In this document: piece by piece, positions 13,197 through 24,752 of the stretch | Layout: each line of letters begins with the position of its first letter | Position numbering within the stretch: the stretch's first letter is position 1 | From: Sulfuricystis multivorans | GTDB lineage: Bacteria; Pseudomonadota; Gammaproteobacteria; Burkholderiales; Rhodocyclaceae | Reading direction: 5' to 3' | Length of the DNA stretch: 64,000 nt | Assembly: GCF_003966565.1 (NCBI RefSeq) | Contig: NZ_AP018718.1 | Coordinates: 2,480,001-2,544,000 of the forward strand | Position numbers and translations under genes: made by a program | The notes under the pieces: generated by a model | Told to the model about the DNA's origin: nothing | The model's database searches: none | Seen by the model: only the letters and a program-made list of their open reading frames with translations

Positions 13197-14057
13197 TTAC
13201 CTGAACACCACCGTCTTGTTGCCATGCACCAGCACGCGGTCTTCGAGGTGATAGCGCAGGCCGCGCGCGAGCACCGTTTTCTCGATGTCCTTGCCGTAGC
13301 GCACCATGTCGTCGGGCGCATCGGAGTGATCGATGCGAATCACGTCCTGCTCGATGATCGGCCCCTGGTCGAGTTCGGCGGTGACATAGTGACAAGTCGC
13401 GCCGATCAGCTTCACGCCGCGCGCATAGGCCTGGTGGTAGGGTTTGGCGCCGACGAAAGAGGGCAGGAAGCTGTGGTGGATGTTGATGATTCGCCGCGGA
13501 TAGGCTGCGCACAGCTCAGGCGGCAGGATCTGCATGAAGCGCGCCAGCACCATCGTGTCGCCGCGCGATTCTTCGAACAGGCGTTGCACCTCGGCGAAGG
13601 CCTCGCGCTTGTTCTCCGGCGTCACCGGCACATGGTGGAAGGGGATGCCATGCCATTCGACGAAGCCGCGGAAGGTGTCGTGGTTCGAGATCACGCAGGG
13701 AATCTCGATGTCGAGCTCCTTGGATTGCCAGCGCGCGAGAAGATCGTAGAGGCAGTGTTCCTGCTTGGAGACGAGGATCACGACGCGTTTTTTCACCGCG
13801 CTGTCGGTGATCTGCCAGTCCATGTCGAGTTCCTGCGCGATCGGCGCGAAGCGGCTGCGGAATTCGGCGAGCATGAACGGCAGCGAGTCGGCCTTGACCT
13901 CGATGCGCATGAAATAACGCCCTTCGATCTCGTCCGAATGAAAACTCGACTCGGTGATCCAGCCGTTGTGTGCGGCGATGAAGCCGGTGACCCTGGCGAT
14001 GATGCCAGTGCGATCCGGGCAGGAGGCGGCCAGCGTGTAGAAGCGGCCGCTAGACAT
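13197..14057 (-). CDS. purU: Formyltetrahydrofolate deformylase
   Basis: 286 residues. An N-terminal ACT domain (DRTGIIARVTGFIAAHNGWI) precedes a formyl-transferase fold with the catalytic segment INIHHSFLPSFVGAKPYHQA and TAELDQGPII. Releases formate from 10-formyl-tetrahydrofolate, balancing one-carbon pools. The ATG at 14057 is chosen because the ACT domain starts there; it overlaps the end of thrH by eight bases. The longer open frame upstream lies antisense to nothing but inside thrH. Confidence 0.93.
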   Translation of the reverse strand: MSSGRFYTLAASCPDRTGIIARVTGFIAAHNGWITESSFHSDEIEGRYFMRIEVKADSLPFMLAEFRSRFAPIAQELDMDWQITDSAVKKRVVILVSKQEHCLYDLLARWQSKELDIEIPCVISNHDTFRGFVEWHGIPFHHVPVTPENKREAFAEVQRLFEESRGDTMVLARFMQILPPELCAAYPRRIINIHHSFLPSFVGAKPYHQAYARGVKLIGATCHYVTAELDQGPIIEQDVIRIDHSDAPDDMVRYGKDIEKTVLARGLRYHLEDRVLVHGNKTVVFR

Positions 14058-14673
14058 CACCGACCCTCGCTGCGGCCCGGTCGATTTCGTTGCGCAGCGC
14101 GTCATAGGAGAGCGCGACGGGAAACTGCGGGAATTCAGCGATGACATTCTGCGGCGGGTGGAACAGGATGCCGGCATGCGCTTCGGCAAGCATCGCGGTG
14201 TCGTTGTAAGAATCGCCGGCGGCGATGACGCGGAAATTGAGCTCCTTGAAACGCTTGACCGCCTCCTGTTTCTGGTTCGGCAGGCGCAGGTGGTATGCGG
14301 CGACGAAGCCGGCGGCATCGGTCTCGAGCCGGTGGCAGAACAGCGTCGGCATGCCCAGCTGGATCATCAACGGCATCGCGAATTCGTAGAAGGTGTCGGA
14401 GAGGATGATCACCTGATAGTCGCGGCGCAAGGCGTCGAGAAATTCCTTCGCGCCGGGCAGTGGCCCCATGCTCGCGATGACCTTCTGAATGTCCGGCAGG
14501 CCGAGCTCGTGTTGCTTCAACAGATCGAGCCGGTAACGCATCAGTTGGTCGTAATCCGGCTCGTCGCGCGTCGTGCGGCGCAGCTCGGCAATGCCCGTGC
14601 GTTCGGCGAATTCGATCCAGATCTCGGGGACGAGCACCCCTTCGAGGTCGAGACAGACGAGTTGCACGGCCAA
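14050..14673 (-). CDS. thrH: Bifunctional phosphoserine phosphatase/homoserine phosphotransferase
   Basis: 207 residues, matching ThrH of Pseudomonas. A HAD-fold enzyme with motif I CLDLEGVLVPE (DxE variant), motif II LSDTFYE and motif IV AGDSYNDTAML. Known ThrH dephosphorylates phosphoserine and can move the phosphate to homoserine. Upstream of purU with overlapping ends, linking serine and one-carbon metabolism. Confidence 0.9.
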   Translation of the reverse strand: MAVQLVCLDLEGVLVPEIWIEFAERTGIAELRRTTRDEPDYDQLMRYRLDLLKQHELGLPDIQKVIASMGPLPGAKEFLDALRRDYQVIILSDTFYEFAMPLMIQLGMPTLFCHRLETDAAGFVAAYHLRLPNQKQEAVKRFKELNFRVIAAGDSYNDTAMLAEAHAGILFHPPQNVIAEFPQFPVALSYDALRNEIDRAAARVGDV

Positions 14674-14738
14674 GGCTCCCGGAAAAAAGAAAGCGGCGAT
14701 TCTACTCGACCTCCCCTGTCGAGGACGGCGGCTGGAAA

Positions 14739-15863
14739 TTACGATTCCTGGACGCAGAGTATGCCGGGATCGCGCTCACCCGCCACTGCCATGGTTTCCA
14801 GATGCTGGAGCACCTCCATGCTGGCCGCCTCCATCGCGCCGAGCTCGGCAAGGCCAGTCGTGAAATCGCCGTTGCGATAGGCCTGCACTGCGGCCTTGCC
14901 GTGCTGGTGCACGCGTATGTGGGATGGCTCGACCGCGCCATAGCCGGGGAGCTGCGAAAAGCACACCTTGCCGTCGCCTTCGTAATACCACTTGCCGAGC
15001 CGACAGGCGGTATGGCTGGCGAAATCGTCAGCATTCTTGTCCGACATACCGAGGAAGACGAGATAGATTTCCATCTTGTAAACGAGGTGGTCCTTCTTGG
15101 CCGTCTCGATGAAGCTGCGCAGTGCCGTCGCAGCGATCGTCTGGGTCATGCTTTGCGAGATTTCGAGCAGCCCATCGATGCTGGCGAAGGCTTCTTCGCC
15201 GTTCTGGTGGATCGCGGCCATTTCTTCCGGATTGACCTGCGATTGCAGCTTGGCCTGTGACGCTTGCTCCTGCACATTCGCCACCAGCTGAGAGATTTCC
15301 CCTGTGGAGGCAGTGGTGCGCTCGGCGAGCTTACGCACTTCGTCGGCCACGACCGCGAAACCGCGCCCCTGTTCTCCCGCACGCGCCGCCTCGATAGCAG
15401 CATTGAGTGCTAGCAGATTGGTCTGGTCGGCGATTTCCTTGATCAGCTTGACGATGCCGTGGATGCGTCCCGTGTGCTCGTGCAGCTGGTCGATGGCCGT
15501 GGCGCTGGCCTGCGCGCGCTCGATCAGGCGACCAATGTGCTCGGTCAAACGATGCACCGTTTGCTGGCTATGTGCGGTTTCACTGCTGGCCTTGACGACC
15601 TCCCGGGTTTCCTGACGCAACGCCAAAGCCATCGTGGCCATGGTGTTCTGAACCGATTTCGTCGATTCGCCGAAGGCGTAGAGATGTTTGACCAGATCTT
15701 CGAAGAAGGCTACTCGTGCCCGCTTGTCGGCGCATTCCGCTTCGATGGCAGCCAGCCGGCCTTCGAGCACAGCGACGCGTTCCTGTGCCGCTTGTTCGCG
15801 GCTTTTCGCTTCCGATAATTCGCGCTGCAGTGTTTCGATTTCCCTGCGAGATGCACCAAACAT
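14739..15863 (-). CDS. Cytoplasmic methyl-accepting chemotaxis protein with CZB domain
   Basis: 374 residues with no membrane segment. A coiled coil (about 5-60) leads into the MCP signalling domain, whose hairpin tip reads [20 protein letters not shown]. The C-terminal part (about 255-365) is a chemoreceptor zinc-binding (CZB) domain: [16 protein letters not shown] and HIRVHQHG hold the expected His/Cys ligands. Such receptors sense zinc or hypochlorous acid in other bacteria. ATG at 15863 is preceded by GGGAGGA. The 158-bp gap upstream shows no gene. Confidence 0.9.
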   Translation of the reverse strand: MFGASRREIETLQRELSEAKSREQAAQERVAVLEGRLAAIEAECADKRARVAFFEDLVKHLYAFGESTKSVQNTMATMALALRQETREVVKASSETAHSQQTVHRLTEHIGRLIERAQASATAIDQLHEHTGRIHGIVKLIKEIADQTNLLALNAAIEAARAGEQGRGFAVVADEVRKLAERTTASTGEISQLVANVQEQASQAKLQSQVNPEEMAAIHQNGEEAFASIDGLLEISQSMTQTIAATALRSFIETAKKDHLVYKMEIYLVFLGMSDKNADDFASHTACRLGKWYYEGDGKVCFSQLPGYGAVEPSHIRVHQHGKAAVQAYRNGDFTTGLAELGAMEAASMEVLQHLETMAVAGERDPGILCVQES

Positions 15864-16021
15864 GATTCCTCCCAGAGTCAAGCCATATGCTTTACGGATT
15901 TCGCGTCAAGCATAGCAGAATCCTGCGTCGCGAATATGGTCAATGACGCTCGACCGCAAACCTCTGCGGTTGCTTTCTGCACCGTGCCCTGAGCGAGAAT
16001 CTCTGTCAGCCGGGGAAACGA

Positions 16022-17883
<1,862 letters not shown>

Positions 17884-17887
<4 letters not shown>

Positions 17888-19122
17888 CGGATCGCGGCGA
17901 GGAAGTCCTGCCAGTTCGCCCATTCGGCGCGACAGGCGTCGGGCACCGGCAGCGTGCTGGGAATTGCCAGACACTCGAACGGGGAGAGCGCCTGGCCGAT
18001 GCGGATCGCGCGCGCGAGGATGTCATACCACTGACGATCCACATCGCTGCGGCCGGCCACCGCGGCCGAGACGGCTTCGGGAAATTCGAAGCGCTGCAGA
18101 TAGCGTTCGGACACCCGGCTGATTTCGCAGGGAAAGATCTCGCGCTGCGCTCGCGCCTTGGTGATCGGATCGGCATCTTTGCAGCGCTCGAGATAGCGCG
18201 TCATCAGGGCAGGGTAGGTCTCGGCCACGGCGAGCCAGCCGATGCCGGAGACCAGCCCCGTGGTGAAGGCATCGTCGGCGCGTGACGCGGGAATGCCATA
18301 CTCGGGCAGCAGTGCGCGCATCGCCGCGCCAGTAGCGACGGCATTCATCCAGAAGCCGCGGTAATCGAATCCCGGACAGGCGCCTTTCTGGTAGCGCGTG
18401 ATCATCTCGGCGACGAATACCACGCGCTTGACGAAGCCGGTGCCCAACCGGGTCACCGCCTGCGGCACCGACGCCGTCTTGCCAGCGGCGGCGAAACGCG
18501 CCGCATTGGCGTAATTGATCAGCAATGTCGAAATCACCGGGTCGGGCTGGATGATGCTGGCCACTTGGCGCGCATCGCCTTCCTCGGCGGCCACCGAGAT
18601 CTTCTGGAAGATCAGCCCCGGCGCCGGCAGATTGCCGTGGGATTCGATCGCGTCGAGGAACTCGGCCATCGGCGGCGTCATCGGATTCTGGCTCGGCTGC
18701 TCGACGATCGCAGTGAGCAGTTCGATCGCCGCCTCGGCGGGCGCACCGATCTCGGTGTAGAACGCATCGATGCCCACACCCTTGTCGAACGGTGTGAACA
18801 TGATGCGGGGTGCCGTGCCGCCAGCGCCGAGTGTTGTCGGGAACTCCGGCGTCGCGCGATAAAAACGGCCGTAGTTGTCGATCGCCACCCAGACGGCATC
18901 ATGGACGGCCGCGTCGAGCTCGGCGCGCAGCCAGCCGATCGCATGAGGCGCGAGTTCCTCGATCGGGCGGCCGGGATCGTGGCGCGGATCGCAGGCCAGC
19001 GCCACCACGGCCGGTGTGTTCACCGTCGCCGGCACGAAGGCGGCGACGAGCCCTTGGCCAGGCCCGACGACGCCATTGGCAGCCACGGCCAGTTCGAATG
19101 TCCGGGGATTCAGTCCATCCAT
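17884..19122 (-). CDS. HDOD-domain protein
   Basis: 412 residues. The C-terminal half (about 165-370) is an HDOD domain, a non-catalytic HD relative: LPAPGLIFQKIS, IIQPDPVISTLLINYAN and AVTRLGTGFVKRVVF are recognisable. The N-terminal 160 residues were not assigned. HDOD proteins usually act in signalling or stress regulation. ATG at 19122 has GAGAGGAG upstream; the frame continues further but crosses the gshA promoter region. Divergent from gshA by 63 bases. Confidence 0.83.
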
Positions 19123-19185
19123 GATGCAGCTCCTCTCGATGGCGCCGATTCTACGACCTCGCCGCCTGGGGTAACATCGCCGGTC

Positions 19186-20496
19186 ATGGTTCCCCACCTC
19201 GCCACCGCGCTGACCGGCCCGCTGCTGACGCTGGAGAGGCGCTTCCTCGACAATGAGACCGCCATCGAGCGCTGGCTGCGCGGCCAGTGGCTCGAACATG
19301 CGCCACCGTTCTACTGCTCGGTCGATCTCAGGAACAGCGGCTTCAAGCTCGCGCCGGTCGACACCAACCTGTTCCCGGGCGGCTTCAACAACCTCGACCC
19401 AGCGATGCTGCCCTTGTGCGTGCAGGCGGCGATGAGCGCGATCGAGAAGCTCTGCCCCGAGGCGAAGAACCTGCTCTTGATCCCCGAAAACCACACGCGC
19501 AACCAATACTACCTGATGAATGTCGCGCGGCTGGCAGCCATCCTGCACCATACGGGGCTTAACGTGCGCATCGGCTCGCTGTTGCCGGAAATCGACAGAC
19601 CGACGACACTCGCGCTGCCCGATGGGCAGTCATTGACGCTCGAACCGCTGCGGCGCTTCGGGTCGACCGGCGATGACGGGCTGGGGCGCCGCCTGGGCCT
19701 TGCCAGCGACCCAAGCTTCGATCCCTGCGCGATCCTGCTCAACAACGACTTGTCTGCCGGCGTACCCGCCATCCTCGAGAACCTGCACGAGCAGTTCGTC
19801 ATCCCGCCGCTTGCCGCCGGCTGGCATGCGCGCCGCAAGTCGCAGCACTTCGCCGCTTACCGGCGCGTCGCGCGCGAGTTCGCCGCGCTGATCGGCATCG
19901 ATCCGTGGCTGATCGATCCGGAATTCGCGGTGTGCGGCAAGATCGATTTCCAGCAGCGGGCAGGCATCGAATGTCTCGCCGAAAACATCGACAAGCTGCT
20001 CCATCACATCCGCGCCAAATACACTGAATACGGCATCACTGCCACACCCTTCGTCGTCGTCAAGGCCGATGCCGGCACCTATGGCATGGGCATCATGATG
20101 GTCAAGGACGCAAGCGAAGTGCGCGAGCTCTCGCGCCGTCAGCGCAACAAGATGGCCGTGGTCAAGGAAGGCTTGCCCGTCAGCGAAGTCATCCTCCAGG
20201 AGGGCGTGCCGACCTTCGAGAGCGTCGACGAGGGTGTGGCCGAGCCGGTGGTCTACATGATCGACCGCTACGTCGTCGGCGGCTTCTATCGTGTGCACAC
20301 CCAGCGCGGCCCGGACGAGAACCTCAACGCGCCAGGCATGCATTTCAAGCCGCTTGCCTTCGAGACCGGCTGCTCGCTGCCCGACACGACCCAGAACCCG
20401 GACGCGCCCCCCAACCGCTTCTATGCCTATGGCGTGGTAGGCCGGCTGGCGCTGCTGGCGGCCGCTCACGAGCTGGAAGAAACCGGCGAGACATGA
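19186..20496 (+). CDS. gshA: Glutamate-cysteine ligase, Acidithiobacillus/betaproteobacterial type
   Basis: 436 residues. Matches the GshA family typical of beta- and some gammaproteobacteria rather than the E. coli type: NLFPGGFNNLD, ENHTRNQYY, VKADAGTYGMGIM and VYMIDRYVVGGFYRVH are its hallmarks. Makes gamma-glutamylcysteine, the first step to glutathione. The open frame extends antisense through the HDOD gene, but homology begins at MVPHLATA (19186). Overlaps apbE by four bases. Confidence 0.93.
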   Translation: MVPHLATALTGPLLTLERRFLDNETAIERWLRGQWLEHAPPFYCSVDLRNSGFKLAPVDTNLFPGGFNNLDPAMLPLCVQAAMSAIEKLCPEAKNLLLIPENHTRNQYYLMNVARLAAILHHTGLNVRIGSLLPEIDRPTTLALPDGQSLTLEPLRRFGSTGDDGLGRRLGLASDPSFDPCAILLNNDLSAGVPAILENLHEQFVIPPLAAGWHARRKSQHFAAYRRVAREFAALIGIDPWLIDPEFAVCGKIDFQQRAGIECLAENIDKLLHHIRAKYTEYGITATPFVVVKADAGTYGMGIMMVKDASEVRELSRRQRNKMAVVKEGLPVSEVILQEGVPTFESVDEGVAEPVVYMIDRYVVGGFYRVHTQRGPDENLNAPGMHFKPLAFETGCSLPDTTQNPDAPPNRFYAYGVVGRLALLAAAHELEETGET

Positions 20497-21533
20497 GGCT
20501 TTGGTTCGCCGGACTGTTGGCGCTCTTGCTCGTCGCCTGCGGCCCGCGCGCGCCGATCGGGCAGGAGGCCTATGTCTTCGGCACGCGCGTCGAAGTGCTG
20601 GTCAGCGGGGTCGGCGAAGCCGAGGCGCATGCCGCGCTCGGTGAGGTATTGCGCGAATTCGACCGCCTGCACCGCGCCTACCATGCCTGGCAGCCTTCGG
20701 AGCTCACGGCGCTCAATGACGCGATCGCCGCCGGTCGGCCGCATCGGGTTTCCCTGGAGCTCGCTGAGCTGATCCGCACCGCACAGGCACTTGCCGCGCA
20801 GGGCGACTACCTGTTCGACCCCGGCATCGGCCGCATCATCGCCTTGTGGGGCTTCCAGAGCGACGAGTTCAAACCGGTGCTGCCGGATGCCACGGCATTG
20901 CAGCAACTCACCGCCGCCAAACCGTCGATCGCCGATCTGGCGGTTGCCGACGACGGCACCGTGACGTCGAAGAACCCCGCCGTGGCGCTCGATTTCGGCG
21001 GCTATCTGAAGGGAGTCGCACTCGACCGCGCCGCGGCGATTCTCAAACGCCGCGGCATCCACGACGCGCTGATCAACATCGGCGGCAATGTGCTCGCGCT
21101 GGGCAGCAAAAACGGCGTTCCCTGGCGGGTGGGCATCCGTCATCCGCGCGTCGAGCTCGCCGGCGAAGGCGTCATCGCCACGCTGGAGCTGCATGACGGC
21201 GAAGCGATCGGCACTTCGGGCGACTATCAGCGCTTCTTCGAACTCGACGGCAAGCGCTACTGTCACCTGATCGACCCGCGCACCGGGGTCCCCGCGCAAG
21301 GCACGCAGTCGCTGACCGTCCTGATCCCGCCGGGGCCGCAAGCCGGCATGCGTTCGGATGTGCTGACCAAGCCGCTGTTCATCGCCAATGATCGCTGGCG
21401 CGAGTTGGCGCGGCGTCTCGACGCAGCCCAGGTGCTGCGCGTCGATGGAGAGGGGCGGGTCTATGTCACCCCAATGATGCAGAACCGGCTGCAATTCACG
21501 ATGGACAATCTCACCATCGGCGTCGTGCAATAA
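20493..21533 (+). CDS. apbE: FAD:protein FMN transferase (lipoprotein)
   Basis: 346 residues. Lipoprotein signal with lipobox LLVAC at about residue 14. ApbE features: AYHAWQPSELTALND, DFGGYLKGVALDRAA, INIGGNVLALG and CHLIDPRTGVP. Covalently attaches FMN to threonines of redox proteins such as NqrB/C, RnfG or NosR in the periplasm; the target is not in this window. Confidence 0.92.
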   Translation: MRLWFAGLLALLLVACGPRAPIGQEAYVFGTRVEVLVSGVGEAEAHAALGEVLREFDRLHRAYHAWQPSELTALNDAIAAGRPHRVSLELAELIRTAQALAAQGDYLFDPGIGRIIALWGFQSDEFKPVLPDATALQQLTAAKPSIADLAVADDGTVTSKNPAVALDFGGYLKGVALDRAAAILKRRGIHDALINIGGNVLALGSKNGVPWRVGIRHPRVELAGEGVIATLELHDGEAIGTSGDYQRFFELDGKRYCHLIDPRTGVPAQGTQSLTVLIPPGPQAGMRSDVLTKPLFIANDRWRELARRLDAAQVLRVDGEGRVYVTPMMQNRLQFTMDNLTIGVVQ

Positions 21534-21541
21534 TCTTCTCG

Positions 21542-21931
21542 ATGATTGGCATTCTCCTGATCACCCACGACACGCTCGGCGAGGCACTGTTGCAGTGCGC
21601 CTGCCACGTGCTCAACAAGCGCCCGGTACAACTGTTGCAGCTGGGCGTGGCCGCCGGCGACGACCCGAACGACCTGCTGCCGCTGGCGAAGAAGATGCTC
21701 AAGCTCGTCGATAGCGGCGACGGCGTGCTGATCCTCACCGACATCTACGGCGCCTCGCCGGCGAATCTGGCCGGCAAGTTGCTCGAACCCGGCCATGTCG
21801 AGGGTATCGCCGGCGTCAATCTGCCGATGTTGCTGCGGGCGCTCAGCTATCGCGACAAGGACATGGAAACGCTGTTGAAGCGCACCACCGGCGGCGGCCG
21901 CGATGGCGTGCTCGACATGCTGCGACATTGA
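21542..21931 (+). CDS. PTS EIIA component, mannose family
   Basis: 129 residues. IGILLITHDTLGEALL carries the phosphorylated histidine (His9), and DGVLILTDIYGASPAN is the second family motif. Only the IIA domain is present and no EIIB, C or D gene lies nearby, so a regulatory rather than transport function is likely. First of three PTS genes; HPr starts four bases after its stop. Confidence 0.9.
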   Translation: MIGILLITHDTLGEALLQCACHVLNKRPVQLLQLGVAAGDDPNDLLPLAKKMLKLVDSGDGVLILTDIYGASPANLAGKLLEPGHVEGIAGVNLPMLLRALSYRDKDMETLLKRTTGGGRDGVLDMLRH

Positions 21932-21935
21932 TCCA

Positions 21936-22205
21936 ATGCCGAAAGCCGAGGCGACGATCATCAACAAGCTAGGGCTGCACGCGCGCGCCTCGGCAAAACT
22001 CACCCAGCTGGCCGGCAGCTTCCCCTGCGAGGTGTGGATGGAACGGAACGGCCGCCGCATCAACGCGAAGAGCATCATGGGCGTGATGATGCTCGCCGCC
22101 GGCAAGGGCAGCAAGGTGATCATCGACACCGAGGGGGAGCGCGCCGACGAAGCGCTCGCCGCGATCCTCGCTTTGATCGACGACCGCTTCGGAGAGGACG
22201 AGTAA
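21936..22205 (+). CDS. ptsH: HPr phosphocarrier protein
   Basis: 89 residues. GLHARASAKL contains the EI-phosphorylated histidine near residue 15; AKSIMGVMMLAAGKGS contains the serine (about 46) that HPr kinase modifies, and HprK is encoded at 54799. Shuttles phosphate from EI to the EIIA proteins. Before the MITE insertion its TAA lay two bases from the ptsI ATG. Confidence 0.95.
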   Translation: MPKAEATIINKLGLHARASAKLTQLAGSFPCEVWMERNGRRINAKSIMGVMMLAAGKGSKVIIDTEGERADEALAAILALIDDRFGEDE

Positions 22206-22447
22206 TCATCCTAAAAACCCCAGTTGACCGCTCCTGAAGGCAAAAAATGCCTGAGAAGATCGAAAGATGTTTCACTGATTCCGCTCACCGGAGAGGTGAC
22301 CCCGCTACGCACCCCCTGGCATGCGCCGGCGGGCGCTTGGCTTTGTTGCTCCTCCTTGCAGGCATGAGCCTGCGGCGTCGTCGCGTCGCGCCAGCCGCCC
22401 GCCGGCACGCACCATCGGGCGCGTCCAACTGAGGTTTTTAGGATCAT
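22205..22447 (+). mobile_element. MITE-like element, copy 1, between ptsH and ptsI
   Basis: A 233-bp core (22210-22442) has imperfect terminal inverted repeats: CCTAAAAACCCCAGTTGACC at the left and, on the opposite strand at the right, CCTAAAAACCTCAGTTGGAC. It is flanked by a direct repeat ATCAT at 22205-22209 and 22443-22447, taken as the target duplication. It carries no transposase gene. The left duplication starts in the ptsH stop codon and the right one contains the first two bases of the ptsI ATG. Copy 2 is at 39720-39962, same core length. Confidence 0.88.
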
Positions 22448-24173
22448 GGCATTCACCGTGCATGGTCTCGCCGTCTCCCAGGGCATCGCGATCGGCCGCG
22501 CCCATCTGATTTCCCATGCCATCTTCGAGGTCGTCCATTACACGCTGCGCGAACGCGACATTCCGGCCGAGATCGCGCGCTTCGATGCGGCACTCGCCGC
22601 GGTACGCGCGGAACTGGCGCAGTTGAATACCGAGGTCACCGTGCCAGGCACACCCAGCGAGCTCGCCGCGCTGGTCGGTGTCCATGCGCTGTTCCTCGAC
22701 GATCCGCTGATCGCCGATGTGCCGAAGGTGCTGATCCGCGAGCGGCGCTGCAACGCCGAGTGGGCGCTGGTGCAGCAGATGGAACAGGTGATCGCGCAGT
22801 TCGACGAGATCGAGGACAGCTATCTGCGCGAGCGCCGCCAGGACATCGTCCAGGTGGTCGAACGCATCCTGCGCGCCCTTTCCGGCAAGCCGCGCCGGTT
22901 GTCGAAGAAAGGCGCAACGGGCGAGATCGTCATCGTCGCCCACGATCTTTCGCCGGCCGACACGATCCAGTTCAAGAACCTGAAGATCGCCGGCTTCGTC
23001 ACCGACCTGGGTGGCGCCACCTCGCATACGGCGATCGTCGCCCGCAGCCTCGCCATTCCCGCCGTCGTCGGTCTGCACCACGCGCGCGCGCTGGTGCGCG
23101 AGGACGACCTGATCATCGTCGATGGCCGGCGCGGCGTGTTGATCGTCGATCCCGACGAGCGCGTGCTCGAGGAATACCGACTCAGGAAGCGCGAGCTCGA
23201 GCTCGAGCGCTCGAAGCTCAAGCGCCTGAAGCACGCGCGCGCCGCCACGCTCGATGACGTCGAGATTAGCCTGCAGGCCAACATCGAGCTGCCGCAGGAC
23301 ATCGAACAAGTGCGTCAGGCCGGGGCGGACGGCGTGGGCCTGTTCCGCACCGAGTTTCTCTTCATGAACCGCGAAACGCTGCCGGACGAAGACGAGCAAT
23401 TCGAAGCCTACCGTCATGTCGCCAAGGCGCTTGCCGGCAAGCCGGTGACGATCCGCACGCTCGACATCGGCGCCGACAAGACGGCACGCGCACTGAACGG
23501 TGCGGAGCGCCAGGTGCCCAACCCGGCGCTCGGCCTGCGAGCGATCCGCTATTGCCTGGCCGAGCCACAGTTGTTTCTCACCCAGCTGCGCGCGATCCTA
23601 CGCGCCGCGCACTTCGGCCAGGTGCGCATCCTGGTGCCGATGCTCGCCCATCATGGCGAGATCGTCCAGACGCTGGCGATGGTCGAGCAGGCCAAGCAGC
23701 AACTGCGCGAGCGACGCTGCAAGTTTGCGGAGAACGTCGCCATCGGCGGCATGATCGAGATTCCCGCTGCCGCGCTCTCGCTCGGCCCGTTCCTGCGCCA
23801 TCTCGACTTCCTGTCGATCGGCACCAACGACCTGATCCAGTATCTGCTGGCGATCGACCGCACCGACGAAGCGGTCGCCCACCTCTACGATCCGCTGCAC
23901 CCGGCCGTGCTGCGCCTCTTGGCCCAGGTGATCCAGACCGCGAACAAGGCGGAAATGCCGGTGGCGATCTGCGGCGAGCTCGCCGGCGACCCGCAACTGA
24001 CGCATCTTCTGCTCGGCATGGGGCTGCGCCAGTTCTCGATGCACCCAACACAACTGCTCGAAGTCAAGCAGCAGATCGTGATGGCGGATACCGAACAGCT
24101 TTCCGCGAAGGTGTCCCGGATTCTGCGTCTCGACGAACCGGAGCGCATCCGCGAGCTGGTCGAACGCTTGTAG
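22446..24173 (+). CDS. ptsI: Phosphoenolpyruvate-protein phosphotransferase (EI)
   Basis: 575 residues, standard EI length. The phosphohistidine motif is GGATSHTAIVARSLAIP (about residue 190); the PEP-binding barrel has LFRTEFLFMNR, MLAHHGEIVQTL, IPAAALSLGP and SIGTNDLIQYLLAIDR with the CGELAGDP cysteine. Phosphorylates HPr from PEP. No GAF domain, so it is EI rather than EI-Ntr. The MITE right end places AGG only three bases before the start codon, a poor ribosome site. Confidence 0.95.
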   Translation: MAFTVHGLAVSQGIAIGRAHLISHAIFEVVHYTLRERDIPAEIARFDAALAAVRAELAQLNTEVTVPGTPSELAALVGVHALFLDDPLIADVPKVLIRERRCNAEWALVQQMEQVIAQFDEIEDSYLRERRQDIVQVVERILRALSGKPRRLSKKGATGEIVIVAHDLSPADTIQFKNLKIAGFVTDLGGATSHTAIVARSLAIPAVVGLHHARALVREDDLIIVDGRRGVLIVDPDERVLEEYRLRKRELELERSKLKRLKHARAATLDDVEISLQANIELPQDIEQVRQAGADGVGLFRTEFLFMNRETLPDEDEQFEAYRHVAKALAGKPVTIRTLDIGADKTARALNGAERQVPNPALGLRAIRYCLAEPQLFLTQLRAILRAAHFGQVRILVPMLAHHGEIVQTLAMVEQAKQQLRERRCKFAENVAIGGMIEIPAAALSLGPFLRHLDFLSIGTNDLIQYLLAIDRTDEAVAHLYDPLHPAVLRLLAQVIQTANKAEMPVAICGELAGDPQLTHLLLGMGLRQFSMHPTQLLEVKQQIVMADTEQLSAKVSRILRLDEPERIRELVERL

Positions 24174-24175
24174 TA

Positions 24176-24200
24176 GTGCCGTCCCGAAGCCGCCGAGTTT
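24176..24200 (+). repeat. Dispersed 25-bp intergenic repeat, type B
   Basis: Begins GTGCCGTCCCGAAGC and ends CGCCGAGTTT. Starts three bases after the ptsI stop. Copies at 35902 (inverted) and 37947. Confidence 0.75.
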
Positions 24201-24219
24201 CTGTTAAAGTGCGCGGCTC

Positions 24220-24744
24220 ATGAAAAAAACCCTGACCACGAGCCTGTTTCTGCTCTGCGTCGCCGCTGCGCCCGTTCAAGCCGTTGAGACGGTGGCGCAG
24301 CTACCGGCGGGGCAAGCCACGCCGGTCGAACCGACGCCGCCCGCTTCCTTCATGTCGCGTGCCGTCGATAATGTCGGCAGCACGCTCGAGCGTGCGCTCG
24401 ACTTCCTTGGCATCCGTTACCAACGCGGCGGAAGCTCCCCGGAAACCGGCTTCGACTGCTCTGGCTTCGTGCGCTACGTCTATGGCGAAACGCTCGGCCT
24501 GATCCTGCCGCACAATGCCAAGGCGATCAGCCAGGCAGGTGAGAAGGTCGACAAGAGCGAATTGCAGCCTGGTGATCTGGTGTTCTTCAACACGATGCGA
24601 CGCGCCTTTTCGCACGTCGGCATCTATCTGGGCGACAACCTGTTCGTCCATGCGCCGCGTGCCGGCGCGCGTGTGCGCATCGAGGACATGACCAACCGTT
24701 ACTGGAGCCGCCGCTTCAACGGCGCGCGGCGGCTCCGGCCGTAA
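24220..24744 (+). CDS. NlpC/P60 family peptidase (C40)
   Basis: 174 residues with an N-terminal signal peptide ([13 protein letters not shown]). The NlpC/P60 domain (about 50-165) has the catalytic cysteine in [13 protein letters not shown], histidine in [10 protein letters not shown] and a third polar residue in FVHAPRAG. Such enzymes cut D-Glu/meso-DAP bonds in murein peptides. Lies between the PTS genes and metX, eight bases before metX. Confidence 0.9.
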   Translation: MKKTLTTSLFLLCVAAAPVQAVETVAQLPAGQATPVEPTPPASFMSRAVDNVGSTLERALDFLGIRYQRGGSSPETGFDCSGFVRYVYGETLGLILPHNAKAISQAGEKVDKSELQPGDLVFFNTMRRAFSHVGIYLGDNLFVHAPRAGARVRIEDMTNRYWSRRFNGARRLRP

Positions 24745-24752
24745 TTCCCCGC

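Noticed and set aside
22305-23417. Frame shared by both MITE copies (similar peptides at 22305-22440 and 39776-39862)
   Set aside because: Similarity is at DNA level across all frames, and the two frames join unrelated flanking shadows; no start or ribosome site common to both.
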